This document shows, one piece after another, positions 8,404 through 17,286 of a stretch of DNA of 64,000 bases. Numbering within the stretch: position 1 is the stretch's first letter; the number at the start of each line of letters is the position of its first letter. The stretch lies in the NCBI RefSeq assembly GCF_041435015.1, contig NZ_CP107989.1:9362001-9426000 (forward strand), in the 5' to 3' direction. The translations under genes were made by a program, and so were the position numbers. Source of the DNA: Streptomyces canus (lineage in GTDB: Bacteria > Actinomycetota > Actinomycetes > Streptomycetales > Streptomycetaceae). The notes under the pieces are model-generated. The model made no database searches. It had not been told where the DNA came from and was given only the letters and a program-made list of their open reading frames with translations.

Positions 8404-9588
8404 ATGACAGCCCATGTGATCGCCGACGACGCGGAGGCCCTCGCGGTCGCCGCGTCGCTGGCCGCGGAGTTCCGCACGGGTGCCTCCGCAAGGGACATCC
8501 AACGCAGGCTGCCGCGCGAGGAGTTGGATCGGCTCTCCGCCTCCGGTCTGCTCGCTGTCACCGTCCCCGCCGAGCACGGGGGAGCGGACGTGAGCGCCTC
8601 CACCCTGGCCGAGATCTTCCGGCTGCTCGCCTCCGCCGACGGAAGCCTTTCCCAGATCCCGCAGAGCCACTTCGCCTACGTCAATGTGATCCGCCGTCAG
8701 GGCACCGACGAGCAGCAAAAGTTCTTCTTCTCCGAGCTGCTGGCCGGCCGCCGCTTCGGCAACGCGCAGTCCGAGGCCGGAACCAAGCACGTCCAGGACA
8801 TCCGCACCCGCCTGCAGCCGGGGCCGGCCGGCTCGTACGTCCTCGACGGCGTGAAGCACTACTCCACCGGCGCCCTGTTCGCCGACTGGATCCCCGTGCT
8901 GGCCCGCGCCGAGGACGACAAACTGCACGTCGCCTACGTCCCCGGCAACGCTCCCGGCCTCACGGTGATCGACGACTGGGACGGACTCGGCCAGCGTACG
9001 ACGGCCAGCGGCACCGTCCGCCTCGAAGGCGTCGAGGTCCCGGCCGACCGGGTCCTGCCCCACCACCTCACCTTCGAGGGACCCCAACTCCACGGAGCCG
9101 TCGCCCAGTTGCTGCACGCCGCCATCGACGCCGGGATCGCCGGGGGAGCGCTCGCGGAGGCCGCGGAGTTCGTCCGGACGAAGAGCCGTCCGTGGTTCGA
9201 GAGCGGAGTCGAGACCGCCGCCGAGGACCCCCTGCTTATCCAGCGCTTCGGCGAACTGGCCATCCAGGCAAGAGCGTCCGAGGCCCTGCTCCGGGAAGCC
9301 GCCCGTGCCGTGGACGCCGCCCGGGCCGACCTCACCGACGACTCGGCGGCCGAGGCGTCCATCGCCGTGGCCGCGGCCAAGGTGTCGGCGGCCCAGGCCG
9401 CGGTGGAGGTCGCGAGCGCCCTGTTCGAGGTGTCCGGAACCCGATCGGCGCTCAACTCCCTCAATCTGCACCGGCATTGGCGCGATGCCCGCACCCATAC
9501 CCTGCACGACCCGACCCGCTGGAAGATCCAGCACATCGGAAGGTACGTGCTCAACGGCACCCGGCCACCCCGGCACGGCCTCCTCTAG
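8404..9588 (+). CDS. sfnB: SfnB-family sulfur acquisition oxidoreductase
   Basis: The 394-residue protein has the acyl-CoA dehydrogenase fold of the SfnB group. Visible blocks are LLAVTVPAEHGGADVSA, FGNAQSEAGTKHVQDI, DGVKHYSTGALFADWIPV, DDWDGLGQRTTASGTV and VSGTRSALNSLNLHRHWRDA, with the C-terminal RTHTLHDPTRWKIQHIG intact. This last block is what the upstream paralogue has lost. The gene starts 5 bp after the FMN reductase stop, so translation is probably coupled. SfnB proteins accompany sulfone and sulfonate monooxygenases and are thought to take part in desulfurisation. Its presence may cover for the broken paralogue. Confidence 0.85.
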   Translation: MTAHVIADDAEALAVAASLAAEFRTGASARDIQRRLPREELDRLSASGLLAVTVPAEHGGADVSASTLAEIFRLLASADGSLSQIPQSHFAYVNVIRRQGTDEQQKFFFSELLAGRRFGNAQSEAGTKHVQDIRTRLQPGPAGSYVLDGVKHYSTGALFADWIPVLARAEDDKLHVAYVPGNAPGLTVIDDWDGLGQRTTASGTVRLEGVEVPADRVLPHHLTFEGPQLHGAVAQLLHAAIDAGIAGGALAEAAEFVRTKSRPWFESGVETAAEDPLLIQRFGELAIQARASEALLREAARAVDAARADLTDDSAAEASIAVAAAKVSAAQAAVEVASALFEVSGTRSALNSLNLHRHWRDARTHTLHDPTRWKIQHIGRYVLNGTRPPRHGLL

Positions 9589-9621
9589 CGAACTGCGGAC
9601 CTTCCAGATCGGAGCCCTCCC

Positions 9622-10767
9622 ATGTCCCTCACCTTCCACTGGTTCCTGCCCACCAACGGCGACAGCCGCCATGTCGTGGGCGGCGGTCACGGCACGCCCG
9701 CCACCGTCTCCGGACGGGACCGGCCGCCGACGGTCGCCTACCTGAGCCAGATCGCCCGCGCGGCCGAGGACCTGGGCTTCGTGGGGGCGCTGACGCCCAC
9801 CGGCGCCTGGTGCGAGGACGCGTGGCTGACCACCGCCATGGTCAGCCAGAACACCGAGCGCCTGAAGTTCCTGGTCGCCTTCCGGCCCGGGTTCGTCTCA
9901 CCCACCCTCGCCGCGCAGATGGCGTCCACCTTTCAGCGGCAGACCGGCGGGCGGCTGCTGCTCAACGTGGTCACCGGCGGGGAGAGCCACGAGCAGCGGG
10001 CCTACGGGGACTTCCTCGACAAGGACGCCCGCTACCGCCGTACCGGAGAATTCCTGGACGTCGTACGGGGGTTGTGGGAGGGCAAGACCGTCGACCTGCG
10101 CGGCGAGCACCTCCACGTCGAGGACGCGAAACTGGCGCGTGTGCCCGATCCGGTGCCCGAGGTGTACTTCGGCGGATCCTCGCCCATCGCCGGGGAGGTC
10201 GCCGCCAAGTACGTCGACGTGTACCTCACCTGGGGCGAGCCGCCCGCGCAGGTCGCCGAGAAGATCGCCTGGATCCGTGGGCTCGCGGCGAAGGAGGGCC
10301 GCACCCTGCGGTTCGGGATCCGCCTGCACGTCATCACCCGGGACACCTCCGAGCAGGCCTGGGCCGAGGCGAACCGTCTCCTGGAGGGCTTCGACCCCGA
10401 GACCGTGAGGTCGGTGCAGGCCGGGCTCGCCCGCAGCGAGTCCGAGGGGCAGCAGCGCATGCTCGCCCTGCACGGCGGCGGCGCTCGCGACGGCCTGGAG
10501 ATCCACCCCAACCTGTGGGCCGGTATCGGCCTGGTGCGCGGTGGCGCGGGAACCGCACTGGTCGGCAGCCACGACGAGGTCGCGGAGCGGATCAAGGAGT
10601 ATCACGCCCTCGGCATCGACGAGTTCGTGCTCTCCGGCTACCCGCATCTGGAGGAGGCCTACTGGTTCGGCGAGGGAGTCCTGCCACGTCTGGCCGCACA
10701 GGGGCTGTGGCAGCACCCGGCCGGTAAGCAGGCCGCGCCCTCGGCGCAGGTGCCGTTCGCGAGCTAG
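9622..10767 (+). CDS. ssuD: SsuD-like FMNH2-dependent alkanesulfonate monooxygenase
   Basis: This 381-residue luciferase-family monooxygenase resembles SsuD, which releases sulfite from alkanesulfonates using reduced FMN. Diagnostic stretches are FHWFLPTNGDSRHVVGG at the N terminus, LVAFRPGFVSPTLAAQMAST, GRLLLNVVTGGESHEQRAYG, VPEVYFGGSSPIAGEVAAKY and LSGYPHLEEAYWFGEGVLP near the C terminus. Length matches SsuD. It starts 33 bp after the SfnB gene and completes a set able to take dimethyl sulfone or sulfonates down to sulfite. No SsuABC transporter genes lie in the window. Confidence 0.88.
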   Translation: MSLTFHWFLPTNGDSRHVVGGGHGTPATVSGRDRPPTVAYLSQIARAAEDLGFVGALTPTGAWCEDAWLTTAMVSQNTERLKFLVAFRPGFVSPTLAAQMASTFQRQTGGRLLLNVVTGGESHEQRAYGDFLDKDARYRRTGEFLDVVRGLWEGKTVDLRGEHLHVEDAKLARVPDPVPEVYFGGSSPIAGEVAAKYVDVYLTWGEPPAQVAEKIAWIRGLAAKEGRTLRFGIRLHVITRDTSEQAWAEANRLLEGFDPETVRSVQAGLARSESEGQQRMLALHGGGARDGLEIHPNLWAGIGLVRGGAGTALVGSHDEVAERIKEYHALGIDEFVLSGYPHLEEAYWFGEGVLPRLAAQGLWQHPAGKQAAPSAQVPFAS

Positions 10768-10824
10768 GCCCTCACCACGTACGCTCACGGGCTCGACCTG
10801 CGCAACCGTCGAGAGGAACAGCCC

Positions 10825-11649
10825 GTGAGCGACTGGCCGTTGACCAGGATCTTCCACAGCAGCTCGGGTGAGGTCCGCTGGGACAGACTCGGAGACCCGG
10901 GCCGGGACCCGGTCGTCCTCCTCCACGGCACGCCCTTCTCCTCCTATGTCTGGCGTGCCGTAGCCCGCGCCCTCGCACGCCGCCACCACGTGTTCGTGTG
11001 GGACATGCCCGGCTACGGGGCCTCGGAGAAATTCGCCGGCCAGGATGTCTCCCTGGCGGCCCAGGGCCGGGTCTTCACCGAGCTGCTGGCGCACTGGGAT
11101 CTCGACCGACCCCGGGTCGTGGCCCACGACTTCGGCGGTGCCGTGTCCTTGCGGGCCCATCTGCTGCACGGTGCCCGCTACGGCTCGCTCGCCCTGGTCG
11201 ACCCGGTCGCGCTGGCCCCCTGGGGATCGCCGTTCTTCCGGCTCGTCGGCAAGCACTCCGACGTCTTCGATCAACTGCCGCCCGCCCTGCACCGGGCCCT
11301 CGTCCGCGAGTACGTCGGCTCCGCCAGCGGCCCCGGCCTGCACCCCACCGTCCTGGACCGGCTGGTCGAACCCTGGCTCGGCGACCCGGGCCAGGCGGCC
11401 TTCTACCGCCAGATCGCCCAGGCCGACCAGCGCTACACCGACGAAGTGCAGGACCGGTACGGTGAGATCGCGATCCCGACCCTGGTGTGCTGGGGCGAGG
11501 ACGACACCTGGATCCCCGTCGACAAGGGGCACGAACTCGTCGCGCGCATCCCGGGCGCACGCCTCGAAACCGTTCCGGGCGCCGGTCACCTCGTCCAGGA
11601 GGACGCCCCCGCCCACCTCACGGCCGCCCTCGTCGACTTCCTGGCCTAG
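10825..11649 (+). CDS. Alpha/beta hydrolase
   Basis: The 274-residue protein has an alpha/beta hydrolase fold with the oxyanion block VVLLHGTPFSSYVWR (residues 28-42). The nucleophile elbow region reads HDFGGAVSLRAHLLHG, where the nucleophile is aspartate as in haloalkane dehalogenases and epoxide hydrolases rather than serine. A late acid lies in WGEDDTWIPVDKGHEL and the catalytic histidine in VPGAGHLVQEDAP. It starts at GTG 10825 behind GAGAGG. Position at the end of the organosulfur operon suggests a downstream or scavenging role. The stop codon lies inside the CTAG that borders the MITE-like element. Confidence 0.82.
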   Translation: MSDWPLTRIFHSSSGEVRWDRLGDPGRDPVVLLHGTPFSSYVWRAVARALARRHHVFVWDMPGYGASEKFAGQDVSLAAQGRVFTELLAHWDLDRPRVVAHDFGGAVSLRAHLLHGARYGSLALVDPVALAPWGSPFFRLVGKHSDVFDQLPPALHRALVREYVGSASGPGLHPTVLDRLVEPWLGDPGQAAFYRQIAQADQRYTDEVQDRYGEIAIPTLVCWGEDDTWIPVDKGHELVARIPGARLETVPGAGHLVQEDAPAHLTAALVDFLA

Positions 11650-11810
11650 GTCCCTTCTGATGGACCTCCGCGGCGTCACGGCGTCCGGCACGCACGCTCG
11701 CCGCACGGCGCAAAGGGACAGGTGGCTCCGCCACATGACCCTTCGCACCGCACGCCGATCGCACGCACCGGACGCCGCTCCTTCCTCCACGGAGATCCAT
11801 CAGAAGGGCC
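11650..11810. mobile_element. MITE-like palindromic element flanked by CTAG
   Basis: The gap between two convergent genes is one long imperfect inverted repeat. The outer ends, CCCTTCTGATGGA (11652-11664) and TCCATCAGAAGGG (11796-11808), are perfect 13-bp inverted repeats. Further inside, CGGCGTCCGG (11679-11688) pairs with CCGGACGCCG (11768-11777), and a central stem of about 14 bp pairs 12 positions. It is flanked by CTAG on each side (11646-11649 and 11811-11814), which fits a 4-bp target duplication of the IS5-like YTAR type. There is no room for a transposase gene. As RNA it would form a strong hairpin and could terminate both genes. Confidence 0.6.
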
Positions 11811-12860
11811 CTAGAGCTGCGCCAGCGCGTCCAGATGGGCGCGGCGCACGTCGGTGGTCTGTCCCTGCACGAGCAGGAACATCCCCTCGCGGAAGAGCCG
11901 TTGGGCCGTACCGTCGAGGCCCATGGCCCGGCCGCCCCCGGCCACGACGGCCGCGGTCGTGGCGGCGCGCATCAGGTCGTACGACCGCGTCTTGAGCGCC
12001 AGCCGTTCGGCGACGCGCTCATGCAGGACGGGGTGGTCGGCCAGGGCGTACACCTGCCCGCGCACCGCGTCGAGGCGGCCACGCAGGGCACCCGCGGTCT
12101 CGGACTCCCCGGCGTCGTCCAGCACTTGGAGCGCCGCGTACGCCACCCCGAAGACGGCGGGGGAGGCGTTGGTGTTGCGGGGCCGGTCCACCAGCGCGAA
12201 CGTCTCCTGCGGAGTGCGGAGCACCACCGCGTCATCGGGCAGCCACAGGCCGTCCAGCTCCAGGGAGACCGTCCGGGCCGCGGTGAGCGCCGCCAGCCGC
12301 ATCGGCTCCGACGCCCGCAGTCCCGGCTGTTCGCGTGCCTCGGTGAACGCGAACACCACCTCGTCCGCCTCGCTCACCCCGGCCAGCAGCATCACGTCGT
12401 TCAGACCCCAGCCGGTGAACCACGGCACCGTCCCGTCGAAGCGCCAGCCGCCTCGCTCGGCCGTCGCCCGCACCGGCACCCGCGGAAAGGCGCGGACGTG
12501 GGCGAACGCGATCCCGGCCAGCAGCTCGCCGGTCGCCAGCGGCCCGAGCAGCCGCTCCCGCACCGGCAGGGCGGACTGCGCGAGCAGCCGCACCGGCGAG
12601 TGGTGCTGGGTCTGCACGAACCACGTGGAGCAGCACGCCCCGGCGAGGATCTCCTGGACCTCCCGCGCCACCGCGTCCGGGGCGCCCGCACCGCCGTACT
12701 CCTTCGGTGCGCTCACCCCGAGCAGGCCCGAGCGCCTGATCGCGTCGAGGTGGCTCGCGGGCACGCCCTCCTGATCGACCCGTGCCGCGTGCGGGGCGAG
12801 GAGGCCGGCCGCGAGGGCGTGGGCGGTGGCGAGGAGCGGGTGCGGTGCGGCGGTGGTCAT
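11811..12860 (-). CDS. Acyl-CoA dehydrogenase family protein
   Basis: The 349-residue protein has acyl-CoA dehydrogenase features: LLGVSAPKEYGGAGAPDAV near the N terminus, WRFDGTVPWFTGWGLNDV in the middle domain, and a C-terminal helical domain containing AATTAAVVAGGGRAMGLDG. It is somewhat shorter than classical members (about 380). The start was placed at MTTAAPHPLL; a further in-frame ATG 32 codons upstream would add an unrelated sequence. The substrate is unknown. It is transcribed towards the organosulfur operon, and its stop codon lies in the right-hand CTAG of the palindromic element. Confidence 0.82.
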   Translation of the reverse strand: MTTAAPHPLLATAHALAAGLLAPHAARVDQEGVPASHLDAIRRSGLLGVSAPKEYGGAGAPDAVAREVQEILAGACCSTWFVQTQHHSPVRLLAQSALPVRERLLGPLATGELLAGIAFAHVRAFPRVPVRATAERGGWRFDGTVPWFTGWGLNDVMLLAGVSEADEVVFAFTEAREQPGLRASEPMRLAALTAARTVSLELDGLWLPDDAVVLRTPQETFALVDRPRNTNASPAVFGVAYAALQVLDDAGESETAGALRGRLDAVRGQVYALADHPVLHERVAERLALKTRSYDLMRAATTAAVVAGGGRAMGLDGTAQRLFREGMFLLVQGQTTDVRRAHLDALAQL

Positions 12861-12954
12861 GGACAAGATTCTCCCGATCGAGTCGCGCGCGGTGTCGATC
12901 CGGGGGTGTGCCGTTCGTGTAGGAGGTGAGACACACGCACAGGAGGAGAGCGAC

Positions 12955-13311
12955 ATGCAGTACTACCTGCTCAACGTCATGCAGCCCGGCTGGGACGAGC
13001 TGCCCGCGCCCGAGGTCCTGGCCGAGATCGGCAAGCGCCTGGACGCCTTCCACCAGGAGCTGCGCGAGGCCGGGGCCTGGGTCTTCGCCGGGGGCCTGCA
13101 CAGCCCCGACTCCTCGACCGTGCTGCGGCCGCGTGACGGCGACGTGCTGATCACCGACGGGCCGTACGCCGAGGGCAAGGAACAACTCGGCGGCCTCTGC
13201 ATCGTGAAGGCGCCCGACCTGGACGCGGCCCTGGAGTGGGGACGCAAGGCGGCCCTGGCCACCACCCTGCCCATCGAGGTGCGCCCCTTCCAGCACCAGT
13301 CCGAGGACTGA
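12955..13311 (+). CDS. YCII/DGPF-domain protein
   Basis: The 118-residue protein has the YCII-related fold and the [15 protein letters not shown] signature of the DGPF family, where a His-Asp pair sits in a small alpha/beta barrel. The start has AGGAGGAG 6 bases upstream. Its TGA overlaps the ATG of the next gene, so the two are translationally coupled. DGPF proteins are the standard partners of ECF42 sigma factors, and some act as chlorohydrolase- or dehydratase-like enzymes, but their biochemical role here is unknown. Confidence 0.9.
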   Translation: MQYYLLNVMQPGWDELPAPEVLAEIGKRLDAFHQELREAGAWVFAGGLHSPDSSTVLRPRDGDVLITDGPYAEGKEQLGGLCIVKAPDLDAALEWGRKAALATTLPIEVRPFQHQSED

Positions 13312-14501
13312 TGACCCTGGACATCGAGGGCGTCTTCCGCGAGGAGTACGGCCGCGCGGTCGCGGTCCTGGTCCGCTTCCTCGGCGACATCGACCTCGCC
13401 GAGGAAGCGGTCCAGGACGCCTTCACCACGGCTGTGCGGCGCTGGCCGGAGACCGGTGTGCCGCCCAGCCCGGCCGGCTGGATCATCACCACCGCCCGCC
13501 ATCGCGCGATCGACCGGCTGCGCCGCGAGTCCACCAGGCAGGCCCGCCACGCCGAGGCCGCCCTGCTGCACGCCCCCGACGCACCGCCCGAGGAGGGCCC
13601 CGTGCGCGACGAACGGCTCCGCCTCATCTTCACCTGCTGCCACCCCGCCCTCGCGCCCCAGGCACAGGTCGCCCTCACCCTGCGCCTGCTCGGCGGCCTC
13701 ACCACCGCCCGGATCGCCCGCGCCTTCCTCGTCCCCGAGCCGACCATGGCCCAACGCCTCGTCCGCGCCAAGGCCAAGATCCGCGACGCCCGCATCCCCT
13801 ACCGCGTCCCCCGCGACGCCGACCTGCCCGACCGGCTCAAGGGCGTGCTCGCCGTCGTCTACCTGATCTTCAACGAGGGGTACGGCGGTACAGCCGACCT
13901 GTGCGCGGAGGCCGTACGCCTGGGCCGTGTGCTGGCCGAGCTCATGCCGGACGAACCCGAGGTCACCGGTCTCCTCGCACTCATGCTGCTCGTCGACTCC
14001 CGCCGCGCCGCCCGCACCGATGACAACGGTGAACTCGTGCCGCTGTCCGAGCAGGACCCGGATCGCTGGGACCGCGCGCTCATCGCCGAGGGCCAATCAC
14101 TCGTACGGCGGTGTCTGCGCCGGAACCATCCGGGGCCGTATCAGATCCAGGCCGCCATCCAGGCCGTGCACAGCGACGCGCCCACCGACTGGGGGCAGGT
14201 CCGCCGGCTGTACGACCAGCTGATGGCCGTGGCTCCCAGTCCCGTCGTGGCCCTGAACCGGGCGGTCGCCGTGGCCGAGACCGACGGACCCGCACAGGCC
14301 CTCGCCCTGGTGGACGCGCTGGACCTCGACGACTACCACGTCCTCCACGCCGTCCGGGCCGACCTGCTGCGCCGGCTCGGACGCGACGCGGAGGCCGCGG
14401 ACGCCTACGCGAAGGCCGCGGAACTCACCGAGAATCCGGCGGAGCGTACCTATCTCGAACACCGCCGCCGCTCGCTGTCCCCTCGGCGCGAAAAGTCCTG
14501 A
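13311..14501 (+). CDS. ECF42-type RNA polymerase sigma factor
   Basis: The 396-residue protein has sigma region 2 ([30 protein letters not shown]), summarised by its [10 protein letters not shown] core, and region 4 around [27 protein letters not shown]. It then carries a C-terminal extension of about 200 residues with TPR-like character ([21 protein letters not shown]). That extension defines the ECF42 (DUF6596) group. ECF42 factors lack an anti-sigma factor; the extension and the adjacent DGPF gene are thought to control them. The arrangement here, with a one-base stop/start overlap, matches that family exactly. Confidence 0.92.
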   Translation: MTLDIEGVFREEYGRAVAVLVRFLGDIDLAEEAVQDAFTTAVRRWPETGVPPSPAGWIITTARHRAIDRLRRESTRQARHAEAALLHAPDAPPEEGPVRDERLRLIFTCCHPALAPQAQVALTLRLLGGLTTARIARAFLVPEPTMAQRLVRAKAKIRDARIPYRVPRDADLPDRLKGVLAVVYLIFNEGYGGTADLCAEAVRLGRVLAELMPDEPEVTGLLALMLLVDSRRAARTDDNGELVPLSEQDPDRWDRALIAEGQSLVRRCLRRNHPGPYQIQAAIQAVHSDAPTDWGQVRRLYDQLMAVAPSPVVALNRAVAVAETDGPAQALALVDALDLDDYHVLHAVRADLLRRLGRDAEAADAYAKAAELTENPAERTYLEHRRRSLSPRREKS

Positions 14502-14597
14502 CGGCGGCCCGGAATTTACCCGGACGCGAAAAGGTTGCAATATGCATCTGATCGTCGAGACCCGGCCGCAAGGCCCGCCCACCCCAGCGAGGCATCC

Positions 14598-15920
14598 GTG
14601 AACCACCCCGCCCCCGAGCAGCCCGCCGACGTCGTGGCCCGACTGCGCGCCACCTTCCGCAGCGGCCGCACCAAGCCCGTCGCATGGCGTACGACCCAGC
14701 TGCGCCGTCTGCGCGAGATGCTCACGGAGAACGGCACGGAGCTGGCCGCCGCCCTCCACGCCGACCTGGGCAAGAGCTCCACCGAGGCCTTCCGCACCGA
14801 GATCGACTTCACGATCCGCGAGATCGACCACACCCTGGAGCACCTCACCGACTGGCTGCGGCCCGAGTCCGCCCCGGTCCCGGCGCACCTCGGCGCCGAC
14901 GCGAGCGCCCGGACGCAGTACGACCCGCTCGGCGTCGTCCTCGTCATCGCCCCCTGGAACTACCCGGCCCAGTTGCTGCTCGCCCCGGTGGTCGGCGCCC
15001 TCGCCGCGGGCAACGTGGTGGTCGCCAAGCCGAGCGAGCTGGCCCCGGCCACCTCCGCCGCCCTGGCCCGGCTGCTGCCCGCCCACTTGGACACGGACGC
15101 CGTGGCCGTGGTCGAGGGCGGCATCCCGGAGACCACGGCCCTGCTGGCCGAGCGCTTCGACCACATCTTCTACACCGGCAACGGCGCCGTCGGCCGTATC
15201 GTCCTGCGCGCCGCCGCCGAGCACCTGACCCCGGTCACGCTCGAACTGGGCGGCAAGTCCCCGGCGTTCGTCGACCGCGACGCCGACCTCACCGTCGTCG
15301 CGGACCGCCTGGCCCGCGGCAAGTTCCTCAACGCCGGACAGACCTGCGTCGCCCCCGACTACGTCCTGACCGACCCGGAGACGGCGGCCGCCCTGGAGCC
15401 GCTGCTGGCCGGCGCCGTGGAAACGCTGTACGGCAGCGACCCCGCCGACTCCGGCGAGTACGGACGCATCATCAACGAACGGCACTTCGACCGCCTCACC
15501 GGCCTGCTCGACTCGGGCCGCACGGTCGTCGGCGGCGCGAGCGACCGTACGAGCAAGTACATCGCGCCCACCGTCCTCGCCGACGTGGACCCCAAGTCCC
15601 CGGTGATGCAGGAGGAGATCTTCGGTCCGATCCTGCCGATCGTCACCGTCCCCGGCCTCGACGAGGCCATCGACTTCATCAACGACCGGGACAAGCCGCT
15701 CGCGCTGTACGTCTTCACCGACTCCGACACGACACGGCGCCGCATCGCCGACGAGACCTCCTCCGGCGGTCTCGGCTACGGCCTGCCGCTCGCCCATCTC
15801 ACCGTCTCCGACCTGCCGTTCGGCGGCGTCGGGGAGAGCGGCATGGGCAACTACCACGGCCGCTACTCCATCGAGACCTTCAGCCACCGCAAGGCGATCC
15901 TCGAGAAGCCCCTCGGCTAG
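14598..15920 (+). CDS. Aldehyde dehydrogenase family protein
   Basis: The 440-residue NAD(P)-dependent aldehyde dehydrogenase carries the general-base glutamate in VTLELGGKSPAFVD and the catalytic cysteine in NAGQTCVAPDYVL, plus the cofactor block LVIAPWNYPAQLLLAPVVGAL. Length and tail (YHGRYSIETFSHRKAIL) fit the ALDH3-like group. I chose GTG 14598 because GCGAGG lies six bases upstream; the frame opens earlier at 14535. The gene is 96 bp after the sigma factor and may be independent. The substrate aldehyde cannot be told from sequence. Confidence 0.88.
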   Translation: MNHPAPEQPADVVARLRATFRSGRTKPVAWRTTQLRRLREMLTENGTELAAALHADLGKSSTEAFRTEIDFTIREIDHTLEHLTDWLRPESAPVPAHLGADASARTQYDPLGVVLVIAPWNYPAQLLLAPVVGALAAGNVVVAKPSELAPATSAALARLLPAHLDTDAVAVVEGGIPETTALLAERFDHIFYTGNGAVGRIVLRAAAEHLTPVTLELGGKSPAFVDRDADLTVVADRLARGKFLNAGQTCVAPDYVLTDPETAAALEPLLAGAVETLYGSDPADSGEYGRIINERHFDRLTGLLDSGRTVVGGASDRTSKYIAPTVLADVDPKSPVMQEEIFGPILPIVTVPGLDEAIDFINDRDKPLALYVFTDSDTTRRRIADETSSGGLGYGLPLAHLTVSDLPFGGVGESGMGNYHGRYSIETFSHRKAILEKPLG

Positions 15921-16125
15921 GGCGCGTGTCGGGTCGTGATCCATGAGCTCGCGGCCTCCGGCGTGGGTGCCCCGTCCGGGGTGCGGGGCCCGGCGATCTG
16001 CGGCTGCGCCGCGTGGACGCGAATGACCGGAAGCGTTGCCCAAGGCGGGTGGGCAGGCGGGAAGACGGGCAGGCAGGCAGCGGCCGGGGCACGAGGGCCG
16101 CGGCCGCGCGCCCGCCAGGGCGGTG

Positions 16126-16704
16126 TCAGAGCATGGCCAGCCGATCCACCAGCAGCTCCACCCTCGGCTCGGCGTCCTCGGGCAGCAGGCGGCCTGCGCG
16201 GGTCAGGGTCGCAAGGCCGTGCAGCGCCGCCCAGAACGCCTCGGTGAACAGTCCTGGGGGGACGCCGTCGCCGGCGACCTCGCCGAGAGTCTCCAGCAGG
16301 GCGGCGAAGGCGTCCTTGAGGGGCTCGGGGGTGTCCTCCTGTGCGTACGCCAGGCCACCGTCGAGCTGGAACAAGGCGTCGTAGACCGCCGGATTGCGTA
16401 CGGCGAAGTCGAGGTAGGCGCGGGCCAGGGCGACGACCCGGGCGCGGGGGCGGTCCGCGGCGGCGGTCGCTGCCCGCACCGCCGTGGCCAGTTCGGCGGC
16501 CCCCTGAAGGGCGACGGCGCCGATGATCTCGCGCTTGCCCCGGAAGTGGCTGTAGAGGACGGGCTGGCTGTATTCGATGCGCTCGGCGAGCCGACGGGTG
16601 GTGACTGCGTCCCAGCCCTGCTGCTCGGCGAGTTCGCGGGCTGTCGCCACGATGAGGCGCTCGCGCTCCGCCCGTTCGCGCTGCTTGCGTTCCTGTACCG
16701 ACAT
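16126..16704 (-). CDS. TetR-family transcriptional regulator
   Basis: The 192-residue protein has an N-terminal TetR DNA-binding domain (ARELAEQQGWDAVTTRRLA then SQPVLYSHFRGKREII, residues 22-60) and a C-terminal ligand-binding helical domain. It is divergent from the two small membrane proteins at 16795 and 17287. CTAGC-type palindromes in the gap are likely its operators, so it probably represses both itself and those genes. The inducer is not known. Confidence 0.9.
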   Translation of the reverse strand: MSVQERKQRERAERERLIVATARELAEQQGWDAVTTRRLAERIEYSQPVLYSHFRGKREIIGAVALQGAAELATAVRAATAAADRPRARVVALARAYLDFAVRNPAVYDALFQLDGGLAYAQEDTPEPLKDAFAALLETLGEVAGDGVPPGLFTEAFWAALHGLATLTRAGRLLPEDAEPRVELLVDRLAML

Positions 16705-16713
16705 GAATCGATC

Positions 16714-16778
16714 CTAGCACTGCTAGACAATCGAGCGACAGTAGTACTAGCGTTGCCTCATCAGCTAGCAACGCTAGT
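16714..16778. promoter_or_regulatory. Putative TetR operators in a divergent promoter
   Basis: Two dyads lie between the TetR gene and the DUF1772 gene. CTAGCA-C-TGCTAG occupies 16714-16726. A second, larger dyad has perfect 11-bp arms, ACTAGCGTTGC (16746-16756) and GCAACGCTAGT (16768-16778), with an 11-bp spacer. The right arm itself reads CTAGCAACGCTAG (16765-16777), 11 of 13 identical to the first dyad. Confidence 0.65.
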
Positions 16779-16794
16779 TCACGGAGGGATCGTC

Positions 16795-17241
16795 ATGCTC
16801 AACGCACTCGGGGTCGTCACCACCGTCGTCGTCGGCCTGATGGTGGGGGTGGAGTTCTGCGTCGCCTTCATCATGAGCCGGATCCTGGACGCGCTTCCCG
16901 GGGACAGCGGCCAGCTCGGCCACGCCCACGGCGGCCGCATGCTCGGCGCCCTGATGCCGTTCTGGTACATCGGCTCGCTCGTCCTCAGCGCGATCTGGGC
17001 CGTCGCCGGATGGCACCACCACGGCGCCGGACTCGTCGTCACCGCCGCCGGACTGCTGATCGTCAGCGTGGTCATGTCGGTGCTGCTGCTCGTCCCGATC
17101 AACAACCGGAACAAGACCTGGACCCCCGAGAACCGGCCCGCCGACTGGAAGCAGCAGCTGCACCGCTGGGAGCGCTACCACTACGTCCGCGTCGCCGTCA
17201 TCATCGCCGCCTTCGCCCTGCTCGCCTCCGCCCTCGTCTGA
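16795..17241 (+). CDS. DUF1772-type membrane protein
   Basis: The 148-residue protein has four predicted membrane helices: about residues 4-28, 50-72, 78-100 and 130-148. The polar segment PINNRNKTWTPENRPADWK lies before the last helix, the usual signature of DUF1772/anthrone oxygenase-like membrane proteins. A strong GGAGGG lies upstream of ATG 16795. It is divergent from TetR and followed 45 bp later by a DUF4267 gene. Function is unknown; some relatives act as oxygenase-like proteins in polyketide clusters, but no such cluster is present. Confidence 0.82.
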   Translation: MLNALGVVTTVVVGLMVGVEFCVAFIMSRILDALPGDSGQLGHAHGGRMLGALMPFWYIGSLVLSAIWAVAGWHHHGAGLVVTAAGLLIVSVVMSVLLLVPINNRNKTWTPENRPADWKQQLHRWERYHYVRVAVIIAAFALLASALV

Positions 17242-17286
17242 TACCGGCGCCGAGAGAACCGACTAGGTCTCGCAAGGGGGAGAACA

